Below, piece after piece: positions 16,643 to 25,858 of a DNA stretch of 64,000 nt. The notes under the pieces were generated by a model that saw only the letters and a program-made list of their open reading frames with translations, made no database searches and had not been told where the DNA came from. Origin of the DNA: Lujinxingia sediminis (GTDB taxonomy: Bacteria > Myxococcota_A > Bradymonadia > Bradymonadales > Bradymonadaceae). Location: contig NZ_SADD01000002.1 in NCBI RefSeq assembly GCF_004005565.1, positions 248,001 through 312,000 of the forward strand, written 5' to 3'. The position numbers were made by a program, and so were the translations under genes. The number at the start of each line of letters is the position of its first letter. Position 1 is the first letter of the stretch.

Positions 16643-17820
16643 CGCTCAACCTCGTCCTCCGCGTCACGCCGCGGGTAGGGTAAGTAGACGGTAAAGGTGG
16701 TGCCCTCCCCGGGTCGCGAGAGCACATCGATGGAGCCGCCATGCGCCTCCACAATCTTGCGGGCGATCGCCAGGCCGATGCCGGTGCCGGAGGCTTTCGA
16801 CGTGTAGAAAAGATCGAAGATCCGGTACTTCATCGCCGGCGACATCCCCTGGCCGCTGTCGCCGAACTCCACACGCAGCCCGCTCTCACTCTGCACGACC
16901 TGCACCCGCATAAGCCCCCCGTCGGGCATCGCTTCGACGGCGTTGGTCATCAGGTTGATAAAGACCTGCATCAGACGATCCCGGTCGCAGATCATCACCG
17001 GATCGCCTTCAACCTCAATGTCCATCTGCACCCCGCCGGCCTCCAGGGTCAGCTCGTGGTTGCGGCGGATCTCATAAAACATCCCGGCCACATCCACCGG
17101 TCCGGTGTGGATGTCGACGGGCTTGGCAAAGTCCAAGATCTCGGAGTTAAGCCCCTGAATGCGGCGCAGCTCCGCACGCACCGCTTCGAGCACCTGACCG
17201 TAGACCCCTTCGTCGACCTCGGAGCTGCGCAGGCGACGCTCCAAGAGGGTCATCTGCAAGCCGATGGCATTGAGCGGGTTGCGCACCTCGTGGGCAAGAC
17301 CTGTGGCCAGCGCCGCCGGAATCTCCAGCTTCTGCTTCATCAGCGAGTCCCAGTAGGACTGCACCATGATCGTCAGCTCAATATCCAGGATGCGATCCAC
17401 GCTGGTCACCGAATGACGCAGACTCTGAATGCGCGGATCGCTCTGAAGGCGCGCCTCCAGATCGCTTAAGATCTCCAGGAAGCCGTGGCGGATCAGGTTC
17501 ATCGCCCCGAACATAAACTGCGGCAGCAGCCCCACGTTCACATGCACCCGGCCGATATGCTGGCGATGCGCAAAATATGCGTCGTCGTAGCGACCCTCAA
17601 AAAGCTCACCGAGCCACACCGCAAGTGAGGCGCGCAGCCGATCGATCTGCTCCGGGCCGACAAAGACGCCGCGAGCGCGCGGATGGGCCATCAGCGCATC
17701 GTAAAACGCCACAACCACCTCCGAGAAGCGAGGCTCCACCAGGGGGCCCAACGCCTTGAGGCGAGCGGCGTCTTCGTCGGTGAACCCGACATAACTTTTG
17801 ATCTCGTCAAAGAAATGCAT
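16639..17820 (-). CDS. Globin-coupled sensor histidine kinase, partner of the NtrC-type regulator
   Basis: I place the start at the ATG at 17820 (MHFFDEIKSYVGF), giving 393 residues; an in-frame TTG at 17889 would add 23. Neither has a good ribosome-binding site. Residues 1-155 look like a sensor globin: FTDEDAARLKALGPLVEP, ARGVFVGPEQIDRLRASL, and HIGRVHVNVGLLPQFMFGA, in which His93 is the likely proximal haem ligand. The kinase part has the H-box GLAHEVRNPLNAIGLQ with His177, the N-box MQVFINLMTNAVEAM, and G-boxes FGDSGQGM and GTGIGLAIARKIVEAHGG. It has no transmembrane segment, so it probably senses O2, NO or CO in the cytoplasm. The sensed gas is inference. Confidence 0.85.
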   Translation of the reverse strand: MHFFDEIKSYVGFTDEDAARLKALGPLVEPRFSEVVVAFYDALMAHPRARGVFVGPEQIDRLRASLAVWLGELFEGRYDDAYFAHRQHIGRVHVNVGLLPQFMFGAMNLIRHGFLEILSDLEARLQSDPRIQSLRHSVTSVDRILDIELTIMVQSYWDSLMKQKLEIPAALATGLAHEVRNPLNAIGLQMTLLERRLRSSEVDEGVYGQVLEAVRAELRRIQGLNSEILDFAKPVDIHTGPVDVAGMFYEIRRNHELTLEAGGVQMDIEVEGDPVMICDRDRLMQVFINLMTNAVEAMPDGGLMRVQVVQSESGLRVEFGDSGQGMSPAMKYRIFDLFYTSKASGTGIGLAIARKIVEAHGGSIDVLSRPGEGTTFTVYLPYPRRDAEDEVER

Positions 17821-18484
17821 CACGAAATAACTCGGAGGTTCGAGGGTGCCGACGTCCCCCCGGATGGGCGAGGTCGGTGCTCGGGTCAATGCGTTACTAC
17901 CCGTCGCCGATCATCTCCGCTCGACACCGGGCGGCCTCGGCACAAGAGGATGGCTCCCGGGTGCGGCAGAATGTCGCGACGACCGGGGCTAAAGCAAAAG
18001 CGGTGCCATCCTCGTCCGGAAGGAACCCGCCAGAGGGCGAAGACCCTTATCTGGTGCGCCTTATCGCGAGGCGATCGCGCTAAAATAAAGCCGGAGGAGC
18101 GGGAAGTCCGGCGCAAACTACGCAGCGAAGGGGCCGCGGAGACGCAACTTCTGCATCAACCAAAAGCATCGCGCAAATATTGCACAAAGACACGTCCTTA
18201 CACAGCTCCTGAGCGGGAGCGTAGCGGGCGACTTGAGCGGTCAACGCGCCCCCATTCTTCTTTCGGGCCCACACGCCGGAGCGCGACGATCCGCCACCTT
18301 TTCTGAAGCTGTGCGGTGACCAGCGCGACGGGGCCGCTCACCTCGCCACCAACCTTTTTGAAACCTCTGGCACAGGGATTGCTCTAACCGACGACAACGC
18401 TTGCTGGCGAGATCCCCGCGCAGTCGGATTCGCCCTGGAGCAGGCATTTGTTGGTGTCTGACTGCGCTACTTTGCGAGGTACCT
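17821..18484. other. Divergent intergenic region between the kinase and sigma-factor genes
   Basis: These 664 bp separate divergently transcribed genes and should contain both promoters. I find no convincing promoter, RNA gene or ORF. The segment 18100-18300 is relatively rich in small inverted repeats but none is strong. Confidence 0.4.
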
Positions 18485-19447
18485 ATGGCCGCACCCTGCA
18501 TCTCGATGCCTGTTTCCGCTCCGGTCAACGCCCCCACGCCCGCGGTGCACCCGCTGGCGCGACAGCGCGCCCGCTCCTCGCGTGAGACAGACCTGCACGC
18601 CGACTCGCTGACCACCTACATGAATCAGATCCGACGCATTGAGATCCTGCCCAATGAGATTCAGGATCGTCTGGCGCGCGCCTTTTTGGAGCAGGGCGAT
18701 ACAGAGGCCGCCAAGACTCTGGTCTGGGCCAACCTGCGCCTGGTGGTGAAAGTGGCGACCGACCTGCACCGCCCCGGCCACGATCTTTTGGACCTGATTC
18801 AGGAAGGCAACCTGGGGCTGACCGAGGCGCTGACCCGCTTTGATCCAGACCGTGGCACCAGCTTTGTGGGCTATGCGCACTTCTGGATCCGCGCGCTGAT
18901 CTTCAACTACCTGCTCAACCACACCTACCCGATCCGCATGGGCAGCTCGCGCGACAGCCGCAAGCTCTTCTTCAACCTGCGCAAAGCTCGTCGCCAGCTG
19001 CGCAGCCGCGGGCTGGAGCCCAGCGCCGAGAACGTGGCCGACTACCTGGAGGTTGATGTCGATGAGGTCGAGCGCGTGGCCACCCTGACCGGCGGGGGCT
19101 TCACGCGCCTGGACGCTCCCTTAAGCGACGACTCCGAGACCACCGGCCGTGACATGCTCGCCAGCGAGGAGCCCGACCCGGAAGAAGCCGCTCACGACCA
19201 CCTCCTCTATGAGCGTTTGCGCGCGCTGGCCGAGGAGTTCGTGAACACCATCGACGACGCGCGCCGCCGCCAGATCTGGCATGAGCGTATGCTCGCCATC
19301 CACCCCCGCCAGCTCGACGACCTGGGCGATGAGTTCGGCATCTCCAAAGAACGCGTGCGCCAGCTGGAGATGGATATGCGCAAAAAGTTCCGGGTGTACA
19401 TGGAGACCTACCACGCCCCCACCCTCCAGGAATACCTGGCCCACTGA
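18485..19447 (+). CDS. rpoH: RNA polymerase sigma factor, RpoH-like
   Basis: The ATG at 18485 follows GAGG by seven bases and gives 320 residues. Region 2 is well preserved: AKTLVWANLRLVVKVA, DLLDLIQEGNLGLTEALTRF (103-119), RGTSFVGYAHFWIRALIF. The segment DSRKLFFNLRKARRQL (157-172) closely follows the RpoH box of heat-shock sigma factors. Region 4 ends the protein with a helix-turn-helix, LDDLGDEFGISKERVRQLE. The N-terminus carries about 30 extra residues rich in Pro and Ala and there is no region 1.1. It would direct RNA polymerase to heat-shock-type promoters. The gene is monocistronic and convergent with the phosphopantetheinyl transferase gene. Assignment to RpoH rather than another group 3 factor rests mainly on the RpoH box. 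Confidence 0.85.
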   Translation: MAAPCISMPVSAPVNAPTPAVHPLARQRARSSRETDLHADSLTTYMNQIRRIEILPNEIQDRLARAFLEQGDTEAAKTLVWANLRLVVKVATDLHRPGHDLLDLIQEGNLGLTEALTRFDPDRGTSFVGYAHFWIRALIFNYLLNHTYPIRMGSSRDSRKLFFNLRKARRQLRSRGLEPSAENVADYLEVDVDEVERVATLTGGGFTRLDAPLSDDSETTGRDMLASEEPDPEEAAHDHLLYERLRALAEEFVNTIDDARRRQIWHERMLAIHPRQLDDLGDEFGISKERVRQLEMDMRKKFRVYMETYHAPTLQEYLAH

Positions 19448-19456
19448 TCCTCGAAT

Positions 19457-19481
19457 AACCCCCTGATTCAACAGGGGTTTT
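19457..19481. terminator. Small hairpin terminator between convergent genes
   Basis: The stem cccctg/cagggg is flanked by AA on one side and TTTT on the other, ten bases after the sigma-factor stop. It overlaps the last codons of the phosphopantetheinyl transferase gene on the other strand. Confidence 0.5.
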
Positions 19482-20247
19482 CGCACCAGGCAAGCGCAAC
19501 GAGATGGCCGTCATCGAGCTCGGTGAGGGCCACCTCCCAACGCGCGGGATCGTCGTCGGGCAGCGCGATAAGTCTCGGGGCGTCCTGCGCATCAAGGTCG
19601 AAGATCACCTCATTGAGCCCCGCGCTAATGCCGCGTCCGTCGGCCTTCATCCAGGCCTCCTTGAGCACCCAGAGCTCCAGAAAACGCCGGCGTCGCGCGC
19701 TCACCTGGCCCTCCTCCCCATCGTCATCCAGCCTGGCGAGCGCCCGCTGCTCGTACGCCGAAAAAAAGCGCTCGGCGACGCTTCGATGATCGACGCGACG
19801 GGTGCCATGCTCGATATCGACGCCCACACGCAGCCCGTGGGCGGCGGCCAGCACCACCCGCTCTTCGCTGTGGGCCAGATTAAAATCAAAGCCGGGCAGC
19901 GCCGGGGAGACGAGGTGCGGTCGCTCAAGCGCGCTCTTCCCAAAGATCAACTCCTGCGGCTCGCATCCGGCAAGCTCGCTGAGCATCGTCCGCGCCAGCC
20001 CGCGCGTGATGAGGTCGCGCCGACGCAACCTCTCGAGCGCGTAGCGCTGATGACGCTCCAGCTCCTCGGCGCTCATCCAGCCCCGCACCTCCTCGCCAGC
20101 CCGCATCGAAAGCGCTCCGACCGCAGCACTCTTCACGATCACCCCGGCGCTCCGAGCGGCCTTGAGCACCACATCCTCCACCCTCAGCTCCGACCCACCG
20201 GTGCCCTCCTCACCTCCCGGGGCTGACTTTTCATCGCTGAAACACAT
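19468..20247 (-). CDS. 4'-phosphopantetheinyl transferase, Sfp type
   Basis: The ATG at 20247 has AGGAG six bases upstream, giving 259 residues. The enzyme moves phosphopantetheine from CoA to a Ser of acyl- or peptidyl-carrier proteins. Family motifs are FNLAHS (122-127), the Mg-binding GVDIE (142-146), RFFSAYEQ (160-167) and WVLKEAWMKADGRGIS (193-208), where Glu198 and Lys197 match the active site. The length fits the Sfp/EntD group rather than the short AcpS. No polyketide or peptide synthetase is in the window, so it may serve fatty-acid or distant secondary-metabolite synthases. The first 30 residues are poorly conserved. Confidence 0.88.
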   Translation of the reverse strand: MCFSDEKSAPGGEEGTGGSELRVEDVVLKAARSAGVIVKSAAVGALSMRAGEEVRGWMSAEELERHQRYALERLRRRDLITRGLARTMLSELAGCEPQELIFGKSALERPHLVSPALPGFDFNLAHSEERVVLAAAHGLRVGVDIEHGTRRVDHRSVAERFFSAYEQRALARLDDDGEEGQVSARRRRFLELWVLKEAWMKADGRGISAGLNEVIFDLDAQDAPRLIALPDDDPARWEVALTELDDGHLVALAWCENPC

Positions 20248-20377
20248 TGCAGCTCCTGAACCGGATCGTGAAACATCTTCCGCATCATGCGGAACACATG
20301 CCCGCACGGAGCCTGCCCGGCGGACTCCGCGCGGATGGTTTTACCTGAGCCGCCACGTTTTTTTTAGCGATCGTCAT

Positions 20378-20413
20378 AAAAGAGCGCCGCGCACTATTTG
20401 CGCGACGCTCTTT
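20378..20413 (-). terminator. Hairpin after the pyruvate phosphate dikinase gene
   Basis: The arms aaagagcg and cgctcttt (20379-20386, 20406-20413) enclose a second GC-rich pairing. It lies 65 bp beyond the stop of the minus-strand gene ending at 20479. A T-run on the plus strand (20348-20355) is not placed as expected for the minus-strand transcript. Confidence 0.5.
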
Positions 20414-20478
20414 CATTCCGGGCCGGCGACGCCCCGCAGGCTCCTGGCCACACCAAACGCGGGGGGCTCAAAAGAGGT

Positions 20479-23214
20479 TCAATCCCCGTTGCTCTGCCGC
20501 TTCATCGGCGCCAGCCCGCCGCGCCAGGCCTCTCCGCTGCGCGCGGCCTGCTCCTCCTGGATAAACGCCTGCGCTGCGGCCAGACGCGAGCTGGCCACGC
20601 GGTAGGGTGAGACGCTCACATAATCCAGGTTCAGCGCCTCGAAGAAACGAATGGAATGGGGCTCCCCGGCGTGCTCCCCGCACACCCCGGCGGCCAGCTG
20701 CGGATAGACCATCCGCCCCTGCTTGAGCGCCTGACGCATCAAAAGCCCCACGCCGGCGCGATCGAGGATCTCAAAGGGATCTTCCGACAGGACGCCCTGG
20801 TCGCGGTAGGCCTCCATGAATCGCGAGGCATCATCGCGCGACATCCCCCACATCAGCTGCGTGAGATCGTTGGTGCCAAAGCTAAAGAAGTCGGCCTCCA
20901 GCGCCAGCTCCCCGGCCAGGAGTGCGGCACGTGGAACCTCCACCATCACGCCCACGGCCACATCGGCCTCGCGACTTAATCCATAGAGATGACGCGCCAC
21001 CGCGTCGTTGATCACCGCGATCAGATGTCCGGCTTCCCCCGGGTCGGCGACCATCGGGATGGCTATCTCCACCCGGGTGCGTACGCCCTCATCCTGCACC
21101 TGGCGGGAGGCCTCGACGATCGCCTGCACCTGGGCTTCGTAGATCTGCGGGTAGACCATCGCCAGACGCCCCCCGCGAAAACCCAGCATCGGGTTGGTCT
21201 CACGCAGCGCATCGACCCGCCAGCCCACCGCCTCCTCGCTGATGCCCAGCACCTTCGCCACGCTCTTTCGCCCGGCGGCCGTCCCCGGCAAGAACTCATG
21301 GGCCGGTGGATCGAGAAGACGCACCATCACCGGCAGGCCGTCCATCGTGCGCAAAATTTGCGCAACCTCCTGGCGCTGGTAGTCCACCAGCGCATTGAGC
21401 CCCTGCTCCCGCGTCTCCCAATCCGTGCTCAAGAGCACCTGACGCATCGCGCGCACCGCCTCACTGCTCTCCAGGATCATATGCTCGGTGCGGCACAGGC
21501 CCACCCCCTCCGCCCCCATCTTCCGGGCCATCTCGGCTTCCTCGTTGCTGTCCACGTTGACGCGAACTTCAAGACGGCGGTAGCGGTCAGCGAGTTTTAG
21601 AAAGGTCTTCAGCTCCCCGGTGATCGTCGGGTCGTTGAGCTCCAGCGCCTCCCCGAACACCTTCCCCGAGCCCCCATCGATCGTGATGCGCTCGCCCTCT
21701 TCAAAAAACGCATCGCCCACATAACATCCACCTTTATCCTCATCGATGCGCAGCTCTCCCACCCCGCAGACGCAGGGGGTGCCGATGCCGCGGGCCACCA
21801 CCGCCGCATGCGAGGTTAAGCCGCCCTGGGCGGTGAGCACGCCGACGGCGGCATGCAGCCCCTCCACATCATCAGCCGAGGTCATCGGGCGCACCAGAAT
21901 CACGGACTTGCCCTTCTCAGCGCGCTCCACGGCGCGCTCCGAGCTCAGCGCAATCTCCCCGGTGGCCGCCCCCGGGGAGGCGGCCTGACCGCGGGCGATG
22001 GGCTCGGGCGGCGTACCGGCGATCTGACGATGCAGTGCCCGCTCCAGGTGCAACTTCGGATCGACGCGTAAGATCGCCTCCTCTTCATCGATGAGCCCCT
22101 CCTCGCACATCTCCAGGGCTGCGCGCACGGCGGCCTGGCCGGTGCGCTTGGCCGCGCGGGTCTGCAACATCCACAGCTTGCCGCGCTCCACGCAGAACTC
22201 CACATCCTGCATATCGTGGTAGTTGCGCTCGAGCTCCTGCATATAGCCGCAGAGCTCGGCGTACTGCTCGGGCATCAGGCGTTCCATGGCCGCCATGCCC
22301 CCGTGCTGCTCCTCCTCCATGCCCAGGGGCCCCGGGGAGCGCCGACCGCCGACCACGTCTTCGCCCTGGGTGGCGATCATATACTCGCCATAGGGCCGGG
22401 CCTCCCCGGTGGCCGGATTGCGGCTAAACGCCACCCCGCTGGCGCTCTCATCGCCCAGGTTCCCAAAGACCATCACCATGATGTTGACCGCCGTGCCCCA
22501 CCCGCCGCCATTCATGCGATGCAACTTGCGGTAGGCCCGCGCCCGGGGCGCCTCCCAACTTCGAAAGACCGCCTCCACCGCCCCCCACAACTGGCCAAAA
22601 GGCCCGCGGGGCACATCTCGCCCCGTGACCTCCACGGCCTTCTGGCGCATCGCCTCACTGATGGCGAAGAGCTCCTCCCAGCCCAGATCGTGATCATCGT
22701 CGACGCCGGCGCGGCGGCGGTGGCGCACCAGGACCTCTTCGAGCAACGCGTCGTCCACGCCCATGACCACACTTGTGTACATCTGCACAAAACGGCGCTG
22801 GCAGTCGTAGGCAAAACGCCGGTCGCCGCTCTGGCGCGCCAACCCCTCGACGCTGTCTTCGCTCAACCCCAGATTGAGCACCGTGTCCATCATCCCGGGC
22901 ATGCTGCGCGCGCCCCCCGAGCGCACGCTGAGAAGCAGCGGGTTGTCCACATCACCAAAGCCGCGGCCGGTGCGTTTCTCAAGCCAGGCGATGCCCTGAC
23001 GCACCTGCATCTCAAGGCCTTCGGGGAAAAAACCGTGCTCCAGATAACTTCGGCAGGCCTCGGTGGTCAGGGTCATTCCCGGGGGGACCGGCATCCCTAA
23101 GCGCGCCATCTCCGCCAGCCCTGCCCCCTTGCCACCGAGCAGCTCCTTTTGCGAGCCATCACCTCGGGCGTGGCCCTCTTCAAAGCGGTACACAAAGATA
23201 TCGTCGGTGCTCAT
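20479..23214 (-). CDS. ppdK: Pyruvate, phosphate dikinase
   Basis: The 911-residue enzyme interconverts pyruvate, ATP and phosphate with phosphoenolpyruvate, AMP and diphosphate. The start at 23214 follows GGAGGAG. The N-terminal nucleotide-binding part starts ELLGGKGAGLAEMARLG and holds RSGGARSMPGMMDTVLNLG. The phosphohistidine domain has GGLTSHAAVVARGIGTPCV with His469. The C-terminal PEP/pyruvate barrel has EGVGLCRTEHM, GFRGGRLAMVYPQIYEAQ, SFGTNDLTQLMWGMSRDD and Cys845 in VCGEHAGEP. Full length matches the family. Its start overlaps the stop of the Lon-type gene by four bases, so it is the third gene of a coupled operon with the hibernation-factor gene and the protease. Confidence 0.95.
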   Translation of the reverse strand: MSTDDIFVYRFEEGHARGDGSQKELLGGKGAGLAEMARLGMPVPPGMTLTTEACRSYLEHGFFPEGLEMQVRQGIAWLEKRTGRGFGDVDNPLLLSVRSGGARSMPGMMDTVLNLGLSEDSVEGLARQSGDRRFAYDCQRRFVQMYTSVVMGVDDALLEEVLVRHRRRAGVDDDHDLGWEELFAISEAMRQKAVEVTGRDVPRGPFGQLWGAVEAVFRSWEAPRARAYRKLHRMNGGGWGTAVNIMVMVFGNLGDESASGVAFSRNPATGEARPYGEYMIATQGEDVVGGRRSPGPLGMEEEQHGGMAAMERLMPEQYAELCGYMQELERNYHDMQDVEFCVERGKLWMLQTRAAKRTGQAAVRAALEMCEEGLIDEEEAILRVDPKLHLERALHRQIAGTPPEPIARGQAASPGAATGEIALSSERAVERAEKGKSVILVRPMTSADDVEGLHAAVGVLTAQGGLTSHAAVVARGIGTPCVCGVGELRIDEDKGGCYVGDAFFEEGERITIDGGSGKVFGEALELNDPTITGELKTFLKLADRYRRLEVRVNVDSNEEAEMARKMGAEGVGLCRTEHMILESSEAVRAMRQVLLSTDWETREQGLNALVDYQRQEVAQILRTMDGLPVMVRLLDPPAHEFLPGTAAGRKSVAKVLGISEEAVGWRVDALRETNPMLGFRGGRLAMVYPQIYEAQVQAIVEASRQVQDEGVRTRVEIAIPMVADPGEAGHLIAVINDAVARHLYGLSREADVAVGVMVEVPRAALLAGELALEADFFSFGTNDLTQLMWGMSRDDASRFMEAYRDQGVLSEDPFEILDRAGVGLLMRQALKQGRMVYPQLAAGVCGEHAGEPHSIRFFEALNLDYVSVSPYRVASSRLAAAQAFIQEEQAARSGEAWRGGLAPMKRQSNGD

Positions 23215-25844
23215 CGTCTCCTCCTCCACGTCGGAATTCTGCGGGGGCGCGCGTCGCGGGCCGCCGGCGGATCAGGCTCTCGGGGGCCCGGCGCCTCAGC
23301 CTCATGGGGGGGCCGCGCCACGGTGGCCGGCGACCCGCCGGAGCGAAAGTGGCGCGAGGCCCGGGCCAGCGCTTCGAGGCGCTCCTCGACTTCGAAAAAG
23401 ACCGTGCCCTCCTCAAACGCGCCGGCCTCAGTGCGGCGACCGGCCGGCCGATCGAAGATCAATGTAGCGGCCTGGTGTACGGTTTCGACCGCATAAATAA
23501 AGAACGTCCCGGCCCTGACTGCCTCGACCACCTCGTCGGAGAGCATCAAATGCTGCGTGTTGCTCGCCGGGATCACCACCCCCTGGGTGCCGGTGAGACC
23601 CCGGTTTTTGCAGAGTTCGTAGAAGCCCTCGATCTTGGCGTTGACCCCGCCGATGGCCTGCACACGACCGTGCTGATCCATCGAACCGGTCACGGCCAGA
23701 TCCTGACGAAGCTCCAGCTCACTGATCGCCGAGAGCAGCGCGAGTGTCTCGGCCACCGAGGCGCTGTCGCCGTCGACCCCGCCGTAGGACTGCTCAAAGA
23801 CCAGACGCGCCGAGAGGGCCAGCGGGCGCTCGCGGCCAAAGACCTGACCAAGGTAGCCGCCCAGGATCAACACCCCCTTGGCGTGCAGCGCCCCGCTGAG
23901 TTCAACCTCCCGCTCGATATCGAGCAGCTGGCCCTGGCCTACCTGCACGCTGGCGGTGATGCGGCTGGGCCGACCAAAGCGCTCCCCGCCCAGCTCCACC
24001 ACCGAGAGCCCGTTGACCTGCGCGCTTTTCGTTCCTTCAAGCTGCACATGCAGAATATCGCGCTGCATCGCCTCGGCGATGCGATCACGCAGCCTTGAGG
24101 CGCGCCTGCGGCGCGCCTCAAGCGCAGCCTGCACATCCTCCCTTTGCACCCGCTCTGCGCCGCGCTCCTGGCGTTGCCAGTCCGCCTCGGCGAGCACCTC
24201 ATCGATGCGCTCCACGGCGACCGAGAGCTTTTGGGCATCTTCGGCCTGGCGCGCGCCCCACTCCACCAGGCGTGCCAGCGCCCCGGCGTCGAGCGGCGAG
24301 GTCTTCAGCTCGGCGCTGCGCCGGGCGATGAGGCTTAAAAAGCCGTCGAGCTCGGTGTCGCGCTCAACCGACGACTCAAAGTCGGCCATCACCTTAAAAA
24401 GATCCGAAACATCCGGGTCAAACGCCTCCAGCAGATAATAAAGGCGGCGCTCGCCAACGAGCACCACCTTCACATCGAGCGCTACCGGCTCGGGCTCCAG
24501 GCTCTGGGTCGAGAACAACCCGAGGGTCTGCGCCGGGCTCTCCACGCGCAGCTCACCGGCGCGCAGCGCGCGCTTGAGCTGCTCCCAGACCATCGGCTGC
24601 ATGAGCACCTGGCGCACATCGAGCACCAGAAAGCCCCCGTTGGCCCGGTGCAACGCTCCGGGCCTGATCATCGTAAAGTCGGTGGAGATCGCCCCCAGGT
24701 TCGCCCGGTGATCGATACGCCCGAAGAGGTTTTCAAAGTTGGGGTGATGCTCCTGAATGACCGGCGCGCCTTCGGCCTTTCGATCTTCGTAGAGCACATT
24801 GACCTGGTAGCGGCGCAGCACCTCATCTTTCCCCTGAGCCGCTCCCAGCCCCAGAAGTTGACCGGCCTGGCCGCTGCCCTCACCGGCGACGAACGCATCG
24901 GCATGCTCCACCAGATCATCTTCCAGCGCATCGAGGTACCCGATGACCTGCGCGTAGTCGCCAAAATCCTCGCGCACCGGCTTAAGGCGCGCGACGACTT
25001 CGGTGCGCACGGTGGCCTCTTCCAGGGCCTCAACCTTCTGGCGATGCTTACTCTCCTGGCCGGCCAGGGCGCGCAGGCTGTCATCGAGCTCGGTGTGCAG
25101 CGCTTCGAGCGCGTCTTCAAAACGTTTGCGCTCCTCCACATCGAGTTCCTGGAAGGCCATCGGGCCGAGCACCTCGCCATCGACCACCGGCGCCATTACC
25201 ACCCCGGAGGGGGTCTGAATCACGGCCACATCGTGGGCCTCGGCCTTTGTGCGAATCGCCTCGAGCTCGTCTTTCTGACGGCTCTCAAAACGCTCATCGA
25301 GCTCGCGGCGCGTGGCGATATACTCGGGGCTCTCCAGGGCGCGGGGGAGCGCGTCGCTGAGCGCTTCGATCAGCTCGGCCAGGGTCTCTCGAAGCTCGGT
25401 GGCTCGCCCGGCCTTCAGGCGTAAGGCGCGCGGGGCACGGGGCTGCTCGAAGTTAAAGACATAACACCAGGCGTCGGGAGCCGGCCGCCCGGCGGCGGCC
25501 TCCTCCAGGAGCTCCAAGATCTGCCCGTGTTTGCCCAGCCCCGGCGGCCCCACCGCGAAGATGTGATAGCCGGGCCGGCGCATGGAGACACCGAACGCGA
25601 GCGCCTCTTCGGCGCGCGCCTGTCCGGGGACCCCACCCTCACTGAGCTCCTCGCTGCCCTGCACACCGAGGCGCTCCGCTTCACAGATCCGGCGCAGCTG
25701 CTCGGTGGAGAGCTGCGTTGACTCACGCAAGGCCTCCACCCTCGCCACACGCGCTGAGACTTCCGAGTGGCCGTTGGCCCCCTTACCATGCGGCTGTGCC
25801 GACTGGCCGGATTCATTGCTCCTGGTCCTTCTACGTCGTCTCAC
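23211..25844 (-). CDS. Lon-family (S16) ATP-dependent protease with AAA_32-type ATPase
   Basis: The 877-residue product starts at GTG (25844) with GGGAG upstream. An Arg-rich leader precedes an ATPase module with Walker A GPPGLGKHG (99-107), interrupted by a long coiled-coil-like insertion (about 170-300) as in the LonB/'Lon-like' group. DVRQVLMQPMVWEQLKRAL and FSTQSLEPEPVALDVKVVL match AAA_32 proteins. The S16 protease domain has the catalytic dyad Ser694 in DGDSASVAE and Lys737 in GGVNAKIEGFYE. These soluble proteases degrade folded or damaged proteins. It starts 14 bp after the hibernation factor-cold-shock gene and overlaps ppdK by four bases. Confidence 0.9.
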   Translation of the reverse strand: MRRRRRTRSNESGQSAQPHGKGANGHSEVSARVARVEALRESTQLSTEQLRRICEAERLGVQGSEELSEGGVPGQARAEEALAFGVSMRRPGYHIFAVGPPGLGKHGQILELLEEAAAGRPAPDAWCYVFNFEQPRAPRALRLKAGRATELRETLAELIEALSDALPRALESPEYIATRRELDERFESRQKDELEAIRTKAEAHDVAVIQTPSGVVMAPVVDGEVLGPMAFQELDVEERKRFEDALEALHTELDDSLRALAGQESKHRQKVEALEEATVRTEVVARLKPVREDFGDYAQVIGYLDALEDDLVEHADAFVAGEGSGQAGQLLGLGAAQGKDEVLRRYQVNVLYEDRKAEGAPVIQEHHPNFENLFGRIDHRANLGAISTDFTMIRPGALHRANGGFLVLDVRQVLMQPMVWEQLKRALRAGELRVESPAQTLGLFSTQSLEPEPVALDVKVVLVGERRLYYLLEAFDPDVSDLFKVMADFESSVERDTELDGFLSLIARRSAELKTSPLDAGALARLVEWGARQAEDAQKLSVAVERIDEVLAEADWQRQERGAERVQREDVQAALEARRRRASRLRDRIAEAMQRDILHVQLEGTKSAQVNGLSVVELGGERFGRPSRITASVQVGQGQLLDIEREVELSGALHAKGVLILGGYLGQVFGRERPLALSARLVFEQSYGGVDGDSASVAETLALLSAISELELRQDLAVTGSMDQHGRVQAIGGVNAKIEGFYELCKNRGLTGTQGVVIPASNTQHLMLSDEVVEAVRAGTFFIYAVETVHQAATLIFDRPAGRRTEAGAFEEGTVFFEVEERLEALARASRHFRSGGSPATVARPPHEAEAPGPREPDPPAARDARPRRIPTWRRRR

Positions 25845-25858
25845 CCTCGCTCCCTGCG

